DNA from: Macrobrachium rosenbergii
Lineage: Eukaryota; Arthropoda; Malacostraca; Decapoda; Palaemonidae
Length of the DNA: 64,000 nt
Assembly (NCBI RefSeq): GCF_040412425.1
Contig: NC_089756.1
Coordinates: 9,827,226 to 9,891,225, forward strand
Direction of reading: 5' to 3'
Under the pieces are notes generated by a model. It was not told the DNA's origin. It made no database searches and saw only the letters and a program-made list of their open reading frames with translations. Below are positions 52,928 through 64,000 of the stretch, one piece after another (positions within the stretch are counted from its first letter, which is position 1; each line of letters opens with the position of its first letter). The position numbers and the translations under genes are program-made.

Positions 52928-54161
52928 ACCTTACCTTACAGACCTTACAGTTCGTTCGGGTTGCCCTAGGTCCCTCAGTGTGAGGCACCTCTGATGTCTA
53001 CCAGAGAATTGTTAATGCATCTTCCAAATCCTGGATGGTCTGGGATGCATCTTATATATTTGTTGAGCTTATTCTTAAACACATCTACGCTCACTCCTGA
53101 TATGTTCCTCAGATGAGCTGGTAGCGCACTGAATAGACGCTGCATTATCGATGCTGGTGCGTGGTGGATTAATGTCCTGTGTGCTTTCCTTAGTTTTTCT
53201 GGTATAGTTTTGGGCACTATTAATCTACCTCTGTTGCTCTTTCTGATATTTTTAGCTCCATGATGTTTTCAGTAATTCCTTCTGTCTGTTTCCATGCCTG
53301 GATGATCATGTAGCGTTCTCTTCTCCTTTCAAGACTATATAAAATTAAGAATTGTAGTCTTTCCCAGTAGTCAAGGTCCTTAACTTCTTCTATTCTAGCT
53401 GTAAAGGACCTTTGTACACTCTCTATTTGTGCAATATCCTTTTGGTAGTGTGGGTACCATATTATATTGCAATATTCAAGTGGACTACATACATACGTTT
53501 TATAAAGCATAATCATGTGTTCAGCTTTTCTTGTTTTAAAGTGCCGGAACAACATTCCCATTTTTGCTTTGCATTTTGCCAATAGTATTGCTATTTGATC
53601 ATTGCATAACATATTCCTATTCAGCATCACACCAAGGTCTTTTACTGCTTCCTTATTTGTGATTGTCTCGTTACTAGGTCCTTTATATGCATATAGCAAT
53701 CCTTCTTTATCACCATAGTTTATTGATTCAAATTTATCAGAGTTAAATACCATCCTATTTTCCTCTGCCCATTTATATATTTTGTTTAGGTCTCTTTGTA
53801 GCGAGTTCCTGTCTTCATCGCAAGTAATTTCCCTATTTATTCTTGTGTCATCGGCGAAACTTCTCACTACCGAGTCTTTAACATTACTGTCTATGTCTGC
53901 AATCATAATCACAACCAGCAATGCAGCTAACACCGACCTTGTGGCACACTGGACATTACTGTAGCTTCATCTGATTTCTCATCGTTTGCAATCACTATCT
54001 GTTTTCTGTTTTGCAAAAATTCTTTTACCCATCTTCCTACTTTGTCCACAATGTTATGTTTTTTTTATTTTTTTCGCTAATATATTATGGTCTACCTTGT
54101 CAAAAGCTTTTGCAATGTCTAAGTAAACCACATCTGTATCTTTTTTGTTTATCATATTTCT
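52928..54161 (-). pseudogene. LINE L: C-terminal half of reverse transcriptase and 3' end
   Basis: Minus-strand reading from 54161: LRNMINKKDTDVVYLDIAKA then FDKVDHN (RT motif A), a frameshifted VPQG block, VLAALLVVIMIADIDSNVKD and SFADDTRIN (motif C, FADD). KNKLNKYIRCIPDHPGF near the end is typical of CR1/Jockey-type non-LTR RTs. The 3' tail near 52928-52960 is a short TAAGGT-type repeat rather than poly-A. The 5' half of the same protein is at 62757 onward; DIRS copy B separates them. Confidence 0.85.
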
Positions 54162-54168
54162 GAGCTCG

Positions 54169-54471
54169 TCCCTGTGTCAGCTGGTGAAATTCCTATCAAG
54201 CACGAATTTCTAGGTATAGATATTACTAAATATACCAGAGAAAAAAGCTATCAGGAAATGCTGGGGTTACTACCCCCAGATTGAACATCTATTATGGAAT
54301 AGACGTCGGTATAGGTAAGGGTGAGTGATTGTTGTCACTGCCACAGGACTGCACTCTGTAGATATCCCAATGACAAAACCCCCGGAACGTGAGGAGCCGA
54401 TCTAATGCCCGCACTCACCTGCCCGCCAACCGACGACCCCAGCGCCATCTGTACTCATTCCATACTAGCAC
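54169..54471. repeat. Left inverted terminal repeat of copy B
   Basis: From CCCTGTGTCAGCTGGTGAAA to GCGCCATCTGTACTCATTCC; complementary to 62411-62711. Confidence 0.88.
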
Positions 54472-54479
54472 GTTTTTCC

Positions 54480-56677
54480 TTTCGGAAGATATTTTTCTTG
54501 TGCTGGCTTTTGCCCCAATTTTCCTTGAGTTTCATCATGTCTTCAAGCAATTTCACCGTTGTGAAGTTAAGTACCATCTTCTTGTGGGGTTTTTATTATC
54601 AGTGAGGCTTTTATTGGCCCGTAAGTTAATATTTACAGGGTCATATATTGGACGCTCCCCGGCGTTCGCCGCCTCCACCATGATGACCTTGAGGCACACC
54701 CTTACAGCTTGTTTCTGCAGGGGTTTCTCTTGGTCGTTACAATTTTACTCATGTTTCGTAATTCCCCTTCAAGAAGTTCCTTTTGGAGGTGTTTATCTAT
54801 GTCGGGTGGTTCCTGGTACCTTGATTAGTGTCATTCCTCACGGAGGCTTCCTCCCCTTATCTTGGTTCTTACAGTTAATTCATGGCTGTTACCAGGCTCT
54901 CGTGCGGATAGATTCCCTCTCCAAGGTGGTGCTTTCTTTTGTCAGTTTCTCTGATTTGTAGTGTAATGGATGACATGGATAATTCGGATTTATTGTGGTC
55001 CGGGCTCAGCGTCAGGTGCAGCCAGTTGGCTGCCTACCTCCTGCTCGCCTCGCTCGGTTAGGCTATACGCTTAGCACAAGTTCTTATAATTTTGTATATT
55101 CAATCATATTACGTGTACTTATGTAGTTTTTGGTTAACTTTAGCGGTACTTATCAGAAATTGATCCTAGCCTAGCCCTCTCGCTTCAATCGGTGGGTCAG
55201 GCTATTCAGGTTAGGCTTTGGCATTGTCTTAGCTCCCATCTCTCCCGACTGTGTCGCTTCAGCGGGGGAGGGAGGGGTAGGCTGGTCGAGGGAGTTCCCG
55301 TTTGTTGTTCCATCCGCCTTACCGCCCATTTTCTGGTTCGCTAGGGCATCTGAAGCCCCCATCCTCCTCCCTCTAATGAGGGAGAGAAGGAAAAAATAAA
55401 ACGGGGATCTTCTTTATGCATTGCCCTTCTACCCTATGGGTCGGTTGTTGGTTGGACTACGTTACGGGAATTTCTCTCCCTTCCACCCCCCTCTTCCTCT
55501 CCTCTCTCGCCTCCCTTTTACTGTCTGGGCTGTGCCTTCAGAGGAGGGTGAGAGTTTGGCGTTGCTATAGACTAATGCCGTTGTCCTATCCTCCCCTAGT
55601 ACTTTTGGTGAGTGTCATGAGTCTGTCTCCCTGTGAGCAGGAAGTTGATACGTCTGTGTCGATACCCCGTGGGGAGTTTTAGTCAGTGTATAGGGGGTCC
55701 CCCGTCCACTTGAACATAACTCTCGATTCCACCATTCTAAGTACTGCCTCCCCGACTTTGCCAGTGGTGTGTCATCTCCCCGCGTGTGGGATGTCGGTCT
55801 CTTCGATCGTCACCCCGTGGGGGACTAGTCCGGTTCCCAGTTGAGAGTTACCCACTCTCCTGGCCTCCGTTCTAGTGTCAACCGCTCGGCTAGTGTTTCG
55901 TTGGTTCGCTCTCCTCCGGGTCGGGCTGAACTTCGATCACCCCTCAGGGTTTATACATTTCCCAACTGGTTCCGCTCCGCCGTCACTGGCCCTCCCGTTG
56001 CCTTCTTACCTGTTACCACTCCGGTGGTTCTGGTTTTCAGTAGGTTGGCCTTAGTCACACCTAGTTCTCTAGCTGTATACTAACCAGAGGTAATGATTTA
56101 CCCCGCCCTCCCCGCTGTAACCAAGTGGCGGAGGCACGGGATCTTGGAGGGGTCTGCGCCGGAGCACTTTGACCAGCAGTGTATTGCTATCCTATGTTGT
56201 TAACCATTTACTTACTACCGGCCTCCGGCAGTAATTATACCTTAAGTTGATTCTACAATTATGAGTTGCATGATCCTAAGTTAAGGTCCTACTCCGTCGA
56301 ACTATCTCCGGAGTTTCTTGATTTAATGTGTGTCATGTTTTGCTCTGGTTTATTGTCCTGCCGGAGCATTCCGGCGGGTCCGGTATAAATTAATGCTTGC
56401 TGCCGGACTCCGGCAATAATTATACTTTAAGTTGATTTTATATTTAAGAGTTGCATGATCCTAGGTTGAGGCCTGCTCCGTCGAACTACCTCCGGCACTC
56501 CTTAATTTAGTGTGTGTCATGTTTTGCTCTGATTTATCTTCCCGCCGGAATACTCCGGCGGGTTCGGTATAAATTAATTAGCATGCTCCATTACCTGCTG
56601 TTGCTTAAGGCCCCTATCTCGCGGTTCTGCTCCAGCGCCTTAAATTAGTGTGTTCATATACCTTCTCCTACTTACAG
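54480..56677 (+). other. 5' leader of copy B with tandem repeats, no supported ORF
   Basis: This noncoding region of about 2.2 kb precedes gag. A unit of about 185 bp is repeated twice at roughly 56205-56590, sharing TCCGGCARTAATTATAC, AGTTGCATGATCCTA and TGTCATGTTTTGCTC. Frames such as 54389-54961 lie in the terminal repeat and leader, have no homologue in copy A and are not called. A CTTACAG at 56671-56677 is a likely acceptor, so a leader exon upstream is probable. Confidence 0.6.
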
Positions 56678-56848
56678 ACAGTACGTTGTGAGGAGCCCGG
56701 GTGCACTGCTGTGCTGCACCAGCCCTATGGGCACGTTGTCTGCCGCTCTCATTCGGGCTGTGCAGTGCGAATCGACGATCTTATCGTATGGCACCCGGAC
56801 GGTTATGAGGTTTGCTTCGCTCTGTACGAGCGTGTCCAGGACGAGTCG
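56678..56848 (+). CDS. gag-like protein of copy B, exon 1
   Basis: TVRCEEPGCTAVLHQPYGH and VCRSHSGCAVRIDDLIVW then ALYERVQDES match exon 1 of copy A. The A start codon is ACA here, so initiation would need another ATG (one in frame lies at 56648) or is lost. One Cys of the motif is Tyr. The donor GTAAGC follows at 56849. Confidence 0.68.
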
Positions 56849-56977
56849 GTAAGCCTATAGTTACCGCCTTTAGTTTACCTGGTTGCCTCAATTGTTTCAA
56901 GTACACTGTTCTTGATATACTGCTTATATATATCTCTTTACCGAGCACTAGGTTATTAAGTCCCTGATCTCTTCCAG
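56849..56977 (+). other. Intron in gag of copy B (129 bp)
   Basis: GTAAGC donor and TCTCTTCCAG acceptor. It is at the same codon position as the intron of copy A but differs in length and sequence, as expected for a neutral spliced intron. Confidence 0.72.
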
Positions 56978-59026
56978 GCTGACCAAGCTTCCCGTAACGA
57001 CGCCTTGGGTTCCCTTCGAGCATGGGTGGCTGGTTACGGCAGGAACATTCCGTCGGGGAAGCCGTAAGTTCTGGATGAGAACATCCGGAACCTGCTTTAC
57101 CCCGGCGCCCGGATCTCAGCAGCTGTTCCACCCGAAGTCGCTGCTCCTGCCATCGAGCAGATCCGGGTAGAAACCCAGCCTCCCCAGGACGAAAATTTGT
57201 ACGTGGAGGTGTCGGAGGAAGTGGCGGCCATAAACCTCGACCTGGAACCTATGAACACCGAACAGGACCAGGAGGTAGGTAGGGAGGTAAGTGAGGCAGT
57301 GGGGGCGGGCTCCCTTTTTGATTCCCCTTCATCCACCGCTTCTTTTTCGTTTCAGGGCTTTCAAAAATCTTCTTACTTGGAGGACAGGGCGCAATCCACT
57401 GTCCCCAAGTTGAAGAAGTCTTGGAAGGCGAAGGGCTATAAGTCCGCTAACTCCCGCAAGGCAACTCCCTTCCCTCCGGTGAAGCCACGGGACGCTAGTC
57501 CGGCGACTTTCGCAGGCAAGGCCACTCCCTCTGCTAAGGGAGCGAGTTTGAGGGCAGCTAAGGCTAGCCCTCCTCGCCTTCCTGCCTTTGACCCGGAGGC
57601 GTTTGCCGGAATGCTCTTGCAGAAGTTTTCCTCAGAGGTTGATGCGAAGCTTAACAAGCTTACGGAGAGGCTGCAGAGCCAGGAGAGTATGCTCTCCGGG
57701 TTCATGCGCTCCGGTGGGTCAGCAGTTCATTACCCCATTCTGGATGCCTCCGCCCTCCCTCCATTTGACAAAGGAAATCCCTGGCGTTTGGCCCTTCATG
57801 CTCCCCGGCATGAAGATACCCTTACGATCGAGGGTCTAGGCACGCGCAGGCTCGAGGAATTGGAATTCTTTCCTCCTGATCTGCTGCCCCCCTACCCAGG
57901 CTTCGCCAGGCTGACGGAGGAAGCTTGGGTAAGGACGGATAAGGTCCCGAAGGAGACAGTGATCTTCCCAAGGGACCAGGCGCAGTCTACATTGATGCGC
58001 ACCTTTAATGAGTGGCAGGCGGAGAACACGAAGTTGACCCCCTTCAAGGGCAACTTCACGATGTTCTCGTTGGGAGATAGGATCCCGACCCCCTGCATGA
58101 CTAAGGTGGCTCTCGCGACCGCCCAAGCATGCTCGGAAGGTAAGCCGTTGCCTCAGCTCCGGGAGACTGATCCCACCTCTCTGATCTTCCCCGGAGACGA
58201 TGAATTTTGGAAGGATGCCCCGGCCACTTTTACAACGGGTAAGCTGGACCCGGAGTGCGCATCCACCTTGTTCAGCGAGCAGCTTCCCAAACTGCCGGAA
58301 GCCCTCCTGAAAGCAGAGTTTGAGGCTAGGTGTCGGTTGAGCCGATCATTGAACTCCCTGTGCCTGGCGGAATCAACCGCAGTGACGTTTTATGATGAGC
58401 CACTCTTCCAAATTCTGACGAAGTCTCTGTTAGCGGGATTTCAGGCGGACTTGTTTGACTTCATGGTAGCGCAGATGAACTGCCGCAAATTCATCTTCGC
58501 CGACGCTACCATAAGACATGAACCTAACAAGCTCATGAAAAGCTCCTTCTGGGGAGCTAGTCTCTTCCCGGAAGAAGAAGTCAATAATGTCCTGGCTGAG
58601 GCAACCAGGGCAAATCAGAGTCTGCGCTCCCGCTGGGGTATCCCCGCCTTTAAAAGGAAAACCCCCGAGTCCGCCGGCCCTCAAAATAGACCTGGCAAGA
58701 GATACAGGAGGCACAGAAGACAACACCAGCAGGCTGTTGTCCAGGCTGTACCTGTCTCGCAAGTTTGCCAGCCTTCTACCTCTAAGGCCCAACCTCAACA
58801 GTTCGTGCTGGTGCAGCCAGCTCAGCACTCCCTTGCCGCGCCTTCCTTCGTGACGTCTCCGGTATACAACCCCTCCTATGAGGGCCAGGGGTCGTTTCGA
58901 GGCCTTTACAGGGGCGCAAGGGGGAGTAGAGCAAGGGCCTCCTTCAGAGGCAAGGCTGCCGCGCAACCCCTCTCCCGGGGGAGAGGAGGCCGAGGTAGAG
59001 GAGGCAAACCTGCACCTTCCCAGTGA
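56978..59026 (+). CDS. gag-like protein of copy B, exon 2 (one early stop)
   Basis: From the acceptor the frame reads ADQASRNDALGSLRAWVAGY and GRNIPSGKP, then a TAA where copy A has TAC (Tyr). It then stays open from before 57197 to 59026. Domains: Ser/Ala-rich disordered part; LPPFDKGNPWRLALHAP; GLGTRRLEELEFFPPDLL; FSEQLPKLPEALLKAEFEAR; LAEATRANQSLRSRWG; and a basic RG-rich C-terminus (GLYRGARGSRARASFRG, RGRGGRGRGG) likely to bind nucleic acid. The tail is better preserved than in copy A. Confidence 0.8.
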
Positions 59027-59039
59027 GACCAGTCAGGTG

Positions 59040-60420
59040 GGCAGCAGACTTCGCCTGTTCAGGGACCAGTGGACCTTCAGTCCGTGGGCTCACAGTATAG
59101 TCTCAAAGGTTTGGGGTGGAGTTGGATCAAGGGCCCTTCCTCTGATCAGATTTCATCAGCCGTCTTCCAAAGCTCTGCGGGGACTTTGCGTGGAATTACT
59201 CCAAAAGAGGGCCATAAAGAAAGTGAGAACCTGAAATTTCAGGGCAGACTGTTCAGTGTTCCCAAGAAAGGCTCCAGTCAACAAAGGGTAATCTTGGATC
59301 TCTCACATCTCAATCTTTACATACAATGCGACAAATTTTGCATGCTTACAATCGCGCAGGTACGGACTCTACTTCCTCGTGGAGCCGTCACCACCTCTAT
59401 AGATCTTTCAGACGCATATTATCATGTCCCGATTGCGCGGAACTTCTCTCCCTTCCTCGGTTTCAGACTGGGGAAACAAGCCTTCTCCTTCAGGGTCATG
59501 CCATTCGGGCTCAACATAGCACCCAGAATTTTCACAAAGCTGGCGGACACGGTAGTGCAGCAGTTACGGTCCCGGGGGATATCGCTGGCCGCATACCTGG
59601 ACGATTGGATAATCTGGGCATCCAACGCTGGGGAGTGCCGGAGAGCTACGGCCATGGTGATCGAGTTTCTGGAATCCCTAGGCTTTCAGATAAACAGGGC
59701 GAAGTCCCGCCTAACTCCGGAGGTCGATTTCAGTGGCTGGGTATCCAATGAGATCTGATTTCACACAAGCTGTCTATTCCGCCAGCCAAACGGAGAGAAA
59801 TAGCCAAAGCCACCAGGCAATTCCTCAAAGGCAGGAAAGCCTCTCGCAGAACTCAAGAAAGAATCCTGGGTTCTCTTCAGTTCGCATCCATAACAGACCG
59901 GCTCCTAAAAGCAAAACTGAAAGACATAAACAGAGTGTGGCGGAGACGAGCCAATGTCAAGCTCAGGGACAAGGTGTCTTTAATTCCTCCGGTGCTGAGG
60001 AAAAGACTCCGGCCGTGGTCCACAGTCAAGGGTCTCTCGAAGTCAGTTCCCCTTCAGTTCCCTTCCCCAGCTCTAATAATCCACACAGACGCTTCATTAA
60101 GCGGCTGGGGAGGGTACTCACCAAAAGAAAAGCTACAGGGTACATGGTCCACTCTGTTGCGTCAATTCCACAAACATTTTGGAGGCAATGGCAGTGTTTC
60201 TAACTCTGAAAAAACTTTGCCCCACCAACCAGATTCATATCAGGCTGGTGCTGGACAGCGCAGTAGTGGTACATTGCATAAACAGAGGGGTTCCAAATCG
60301 AGTCGGATAAACCAAGTGATGATAGCCATTTTCTCCCTGGCGGAGAAGCACGGCTGGCACCTATCAGCTACCCATCTAGCAGGAGTCCGAATGTCATTGC
60401 AGACTCCTGTCCAGGGCAAC
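59040..60420 (+). pseudogene. RT-RNase H of copy B (several single-base indels)
   Basis: RT blocks: LFSVPKKGSSQQRVILDLSH, IDLSDAYYHVPI (motif A), MPFGLNIAPRIF (motif B), AAYLDDWIIW (motif C). RNase H starts IIHTDASLSGWGGYS. The frame is lost near 59235 (one base missing relative to A), near 59745, near 60170 (a base missing before the ILEAMAVF block) and again near 60290. All catalytic residues can be found if frames are switched. It is clearly the same family as copy A at 12560-14210. Confidence 0.87.
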
Positions 60421-60429
60421 TCCGCTGGA

Positions 60430-60850
60430 GTCAGAATGGTCCCTGGACGTAGCTTCTTTCAGATGGATATGCCGTCAGGTTCCGGGCCTTCAGTTGGACT
60501 TGTTTGCCACGGAGAGCAATCACAAACTCCCTTGTTATGTTGCTCCCAACCTGGATCCTCGAGCTTACGCTACGGACGCAATGTCAGTGGACTGGAACAA
60601 ATGGCAGAAAATCTATCTTTTCCCACCAATAAACCTGCTGTTAAAGGTGTTGCACAAGCTCAGGTCATTCAAAGGTCAAGTGGCCCTGGTAGCTCCCCAC
60701 TGGCCGAAGAGCAATTGGTTCCCTCTTCTTCTGGAGCTCAAACTACGGTGTCATCAAATACCCAAGCCACAGCTGACTCAAGTAGTGCAAACACGGACTG
60801 TGTCAGCTTCCTCAAGAATTCTGAATGCCCTGGCTTTATGGACTTTATGA
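60430..60850 (+). pseudogene. Methyltransferase-like domain of copy B, overlapping the YR frame
   Basis: MDLFATESNHKLPCYVAP, DAMSVDWNKWQKIYLFPPIN and GQVALVAPHWPKSNWFPLLL run in one frame to a stop at 60850. The N-terminal part of YR begins in a different frame at about 60640, so the two genes overlap by about 200 bp. Overlap of these two genes is a known DIRS feature. Dam-type activity is inferred only from motif similarity. Confidence 0.7.
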
Positions 60851-61810
60851 AATTCGCCGCTCAGAGAGGTGCGGATATTGATCCCGTTAATACTCTGTTT
60901 CTGGAATCAGATAAAAGAGATTCTACCCTCAGACAGTACGATTCAGCAGTTAAAAAGTTAGCATCTTTTTTGAAGGAATCTGAAGCTCAAGTCATGACCA
61001 CCAATTTGGCAATATCATTCTTTAGATCATTGTTTGAAAAAGGTCTGGCTCCAGCCACCATTACCACAGCGAAATCAGCTTTGAAAAAGGTGTTCTTGCA
61101 TGGCTTTAAGATTGATTTAACAGATTCATATTTTTCATCCATTCCCAGAGCATGCGCTCGTTTGAGACCAGCGACCTGTCCACATACGGTTTCCTGGTTT
61201 CTTAACGATGTTCTAAAATTAGCCTCAGAAACTAATAACGATCAATGTTCTTATTTGAATCTGTTAAGGAAGACATTGTTCCTAATTAGTCTAGCTTCAG
61301 GTGCCAGAATATCAGAACTGTCTGCTCTCTCTAGAGGTGCAAATCATGTGGATTTTCTCCCGTCAGGAGAAGTTCTGCTTTCCCCAGATCAAAGGTTCTT
61401 AGCAAAAAATGAAGACCCTCAGGATAGGTGGTCCCCCTGGAAGGTTGTTCCTCTTCCACAAGACCTGTCTTTATGCCCAGTCGCTACCTTGAGGGCCTAT
61501 TTACGGAGAACTTCTCAGCGTTTGTCTGGTCCTCTTTTATCAGGGAAAAGGAGGAACGCTTTCTTTAAAGGCTATAAGACAACAAATTCTGTACTTCATT
61601 AAGCAAGCTAATCCGGATTCAGTCCCTAAGGTTCATGATATCCGAGCAGTGGCTACCTCCACTAATTATTTTCATACTATGAATTTTGATGAGCTTAAGA
61701 AGTACACGGGCTGGAAATCTTCATCAGTGTTCAAACGCCACTATCTGAAATCATTGGAAGCTCTGAAGTTCCCTGCGGTGGCTGTAGGGAGCATTGTCCC
61801 TCCACCTTAA
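60640..61810 (+). pseudogene. Tyrosine recombinase of copy B (late frameshift)
   Basis: Open from about 60640 to 61602: FMDFMKFAAQRGADIDPVNT, SFFRSLFEKGLAPATITTAK, LASGARISELSALSRG (first Arg), KNEDPQDRWSPWKVVPLPQD. Near 61560 the frame shifts by indels around the GKRRNAFF segment. The correct frame then gives VHDIRAVATSTNYF (His, second Arg) and SVFKRHYLKSLEAL (Tyr) and ends at TAA 61808-61810. Compared with the intact copy A enzyme only this region is damaged. Confidence 0.85.
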
Positions 61811-62263
61811 AATTAACCTTTAATCCCTATCCTTCCCCCCACGCCCGCCTGCCTCATTTACTTGCCCTGCCATTTTCTCCTGGACCAGACATGCTTCACA
61901 GCCCGGCTCCTCATATTATGATGTACAATTTTGCGGTGTTAGTTTTTAAGTTTGCAGCTTGTTATGTTTACTGTAATTTAGTTTTAAGCCGGAGGCACCT
62001 TTATAAATTTTTCTGTCATTTATTTAGTCTTAGTACCTTCCCATTATAATATTATTTATGTACATAGTTGTTTCTCATGTCCTTTACTGTGATATTAATT
62101 GTACCCCTAGTTATAACTCAGTTTATCTGCCTATACCCTTGGTATTTAATCATGTTCTGAGGGATAATTAAAACTATTTTCAGTAATAGTGTTTTTATAC
62201 ATGTTCACCTAACTATTCGCTCCTTTTAAACTTTCACCAAAGCTTAGTATGATTCTCTGTCAT
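61811..62263. other. 3' noncoding region of copy B
   Basis: AT-rich sequence between the YR stop and the internal complementary region. It corresponds to 11086-11412 in copy A. No ORF; possible polyadenylation region. Confidence 0.5.
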
Positions 62264-62356
62264 AATTTCACCGGCTGACACTGGGACGAGCTCAGAAAAG
62301 GGATTTTGACAAAGGAAAAATCTATTTCTGAGGGAGGCCCTGTGTCACCCGGTGAC
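62264..62356. repeat. Internal complementary region of copy B
   Basis: ATTTCACCGGCTGACACTGG through GACGAGCTC is complementary to the extreme left end (54161-54190). AGAAAAGGGATTTTGACAAA through GTCACCCGGTGA is complementary to the extreme right end (62695-62753). Confidence 0.87.
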
Positions 62357-62410
62357 CCTCCCAGGGTCTAGATTTCCCTCCCCGAGTAGGCATACCAAGC
62401 TTGTGGAGGG

Positions 62411-62711
62411 TGCTAGCCTGGAATGAGTACAGATGGCGCTGGGGTCGTCGGTTGGCAGGCAGGTGAGTGCGGGCGTTAGATCGGCTCCTCACGTTCCGGG
62501 GGTTTTGTCATTGGGATATCTACAGAGTGCAGTCCTGTGGCAGTGATAACAATCACTCACCCTTACCTATACCGACGTCTATTCCATAATAGATGTTCAA
62601 TCTGGGGGTAGTAACCCCAGCATTTCCTGATAGCTTTTTTCTCTGGTATATTTAGCAATATCTATACCTAAAAATTCGTGCTTGATAGGAATTTCACCGG
62701 GTGACACAGGG
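62411..62711. repeat. Right inverted terminal repeat of copy B
   Basis: From TAGCCTGGAATGAGTACAGA to AATTTCACCGGGTGACACAG; complementary to 54169-54471. Confidence 0.88.
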
Positions 62712-62756
62712 CCTCCCTCAGAAATAGATTTTTCCTTTGTCAAAATCCCTTTTTTA

Positions 62757-64000
62757 TATATGCTTTCATGGTGGACTATCAGTTGGGTTTGTGTACTTTT
62801 TCCAGGTACAAAACCATGTTGTCCTATATTAAACAAACTATTTTTCATTAAATGTTTCATTATATATTTTTTCATTACCCTTTCATAGACTTTCATAATA
62901 TGAGATGTCAGACTCACAGGCCTATAATTACTTGCCTCTAGTCTTGATTCACCTTTGAAAGTAGGGGTAATATATGCTAATTTATGCTCATCACGAATCT
63001 TGCCTGTATCTATACTTTGTCTTAATAATATTGCGAGCGGCTTTGCGACTGAATGAACCACTTTCTTTAACATAATGGAAGGTACACCATCTGGTCCTGC
63101 TGCTGATCCATTTTTAATTTCATTAATAGTCTGCACAATATCGGCTTCAGTAATATCTATGTTCGATAAATATTCACTATTTTCATCTCTTATTTCTGTA
63201 TCATTATCTTCATTATCAATTCTAGGTGTAAATTCACTCTTACATCTTTCTGCTAATATGTTACATATTTCCTTTTTCTCATTCGTTAATCGCCCTTCAA
63301 TTCATAGAGGGCCTATTTCTCTTATTTTATTCATCATTTTTGCATGAGTACAAAATTTTGGGGTTTTGCTTGATATTTTGTAGGGTCCTTTCTTCTAGGT
63401 CCTGTTTTTCATTTTCTTTTGACTGTATAATCTTTTGTTCTGCATTTTCTATCTTACTTTTTAGTTCCATCACTTTCCATGCATTCTTTTCTTTTGCAAG
63501 ACCTTTTTTCCACTTTCTGATTTTCTGGAACAAGATCCTTCTGTCTCTTGATATGCATGACTGATGTTTACTTTTCTTCTTCAGTATATATTTTTCCACT
63601 ATTTCCTCTAATATTTTATATAATATATCCGTATTTACCTGTATAAAGTCACTTACGAATATGTTTTCCCGGTCTTTGTTTAATTCTTAATTTTTTTTGA
63701 TCAATTTATATTTTTACTATATAGAAATTGTATTCTCCTTATCCTTCCCATTTTTTCTTCTCTTGCTTATCTCTGTTTTCATGTGCTTTGGAACGGACTG
63801 TTAATTCTATGACATTATGGTCCAAAATACTCGTATTATACACTATTATTTCTTTAACATAGTTCACCTCGTTCACAAATACTAGGTCTAAAATATTATC
63901 CTTTCTTGTTGGCAGGTGATTTATTTGCTGAATGTTATGTTCTAGTAGCATATCTAACAGCTTTTCAAATTGCCTCTTATCTTCTGCGCTACTATTACTC
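62757..64000 (-). pseudogene. LINE L: endonuclease C-terminus, linker and N-terminal half of RT (runs off the window)
   Basis: Minus strand from the window edge: LPTRKDNILDLVFVNEVNYV and TSILDHNVIELTV at about 63950-63740 resemble the end of an apurinic-type endonuclease. A Lys/Glu-rich linker follows at 63599-63327. RT then starts with QTINEIKNGSAAGPDGVPS, KLAYITPTFKGES, RLEASNYRPVSLTSHIMKVY and GQHGFVPGKSTQTQLIV. It ends at HHESIY where DIRS copy B begins. The remainder continues at 54161 on the other side of B. Small frameshifts exist, so it is a pseudogene. Confidence 0.85.

Larger units (their letters stand above)
54162..62753 (+). mobile_element. DIRS-like retrotransposon, family 1, copy B (near full length, 8.6 kb)
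   Basis: The inverted terminal repeats (54169-54471 and 62411-62711) have short unique extensions: GAGCTCGTCC on the left and CCTCCCTCAGAAATAGATTT on the right, ending AAAATCCCTTTT. Both are repeated in complement at the ICR (62264-62356). Plus-strand order: leader, two-exon gag, RT-RNase H with methyltransferase-like block, overlapping YR. It interrupts the RT gene of LINE L. Single-base indels break RT, RNase H and YR. Confidence 0.92.

Noticed and set aside
54389..54961. A 190-codon plus-strand frame at the start of DIRS copy B
   Set aside because: It spans the terminal repeat and leader, is not conserved in the same region of copy A, and has no domain features.

Overview
The window is eukaryotic, very probably from an arthropod and plausibly a decapod crustacean. 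It is AT-rich, has almost no long host ORFs, and carries two spliced coding exons that read as cyclin J. It also holds a tRNA-derived SINE of a type I associate with crustaceans. Nearly everything else is transposable-element DNA in several nested layers. Species assignment is inference.

Host layer. Two minus-strand exons (40615-40746, then 36027-36179) have good splice sites, compatible phases and a continuous cyclin-box peptide. The rest of the window looks like introns or flanks of that gene, filled with transposons. Host-like DNA without recognisable genes remains at about 2953-3204, 9243-10607, 19112-19754, 35816-37185 and 39936-41003.

DIRS layer. Two families of tyrosine-recombinase (YR) retrotransposons dominate. 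Family 1 has two near-complete copies of about 8.5 kb: A (10608-19111, minus) and B (54162-62753, plus). Each has inverted terminal repeats of about 290-300 bp, an internal complementary region (ICR) that encodes the circle junction, a two-exon gag, RT-RNase H with a methyltransferase-like domain, and a YR. Family 2 is represented by five decayed copies, all minus strand: Z (before the window start to about 2952), C (3205-9242), D (19955-35815), E (24743-33776, inserted in the gag of D) and H (41226 to beyond the window).

Nested guests. E carries a piggyBac-like TTAA element with an internal array of about 380-bp repeats (25603-27431) inside its YR. It also carries a TA-flanked element (28982-31065) inside its RNase H, which itself holds a pogo-like element (29124-30861). 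H is split by an Academ-like DNA transposon (41434-49415) with an XPG-type nuclease module, 9-bp target duplications and its own piggyBac-like guest (46877-49061). H is split again by a LINE (52928 to beyond the window), and that LINE is interrupted in its RT domain by DIRS copy B. A second pogo-like copy (37186-38924) contains the SINE.

In several cases the coding frame of the older element continues across the younger insertion, which gives both insertion order and target site. Almost all coding regions are broken. The best preserved are the YR of A and the gag exons of A and B.
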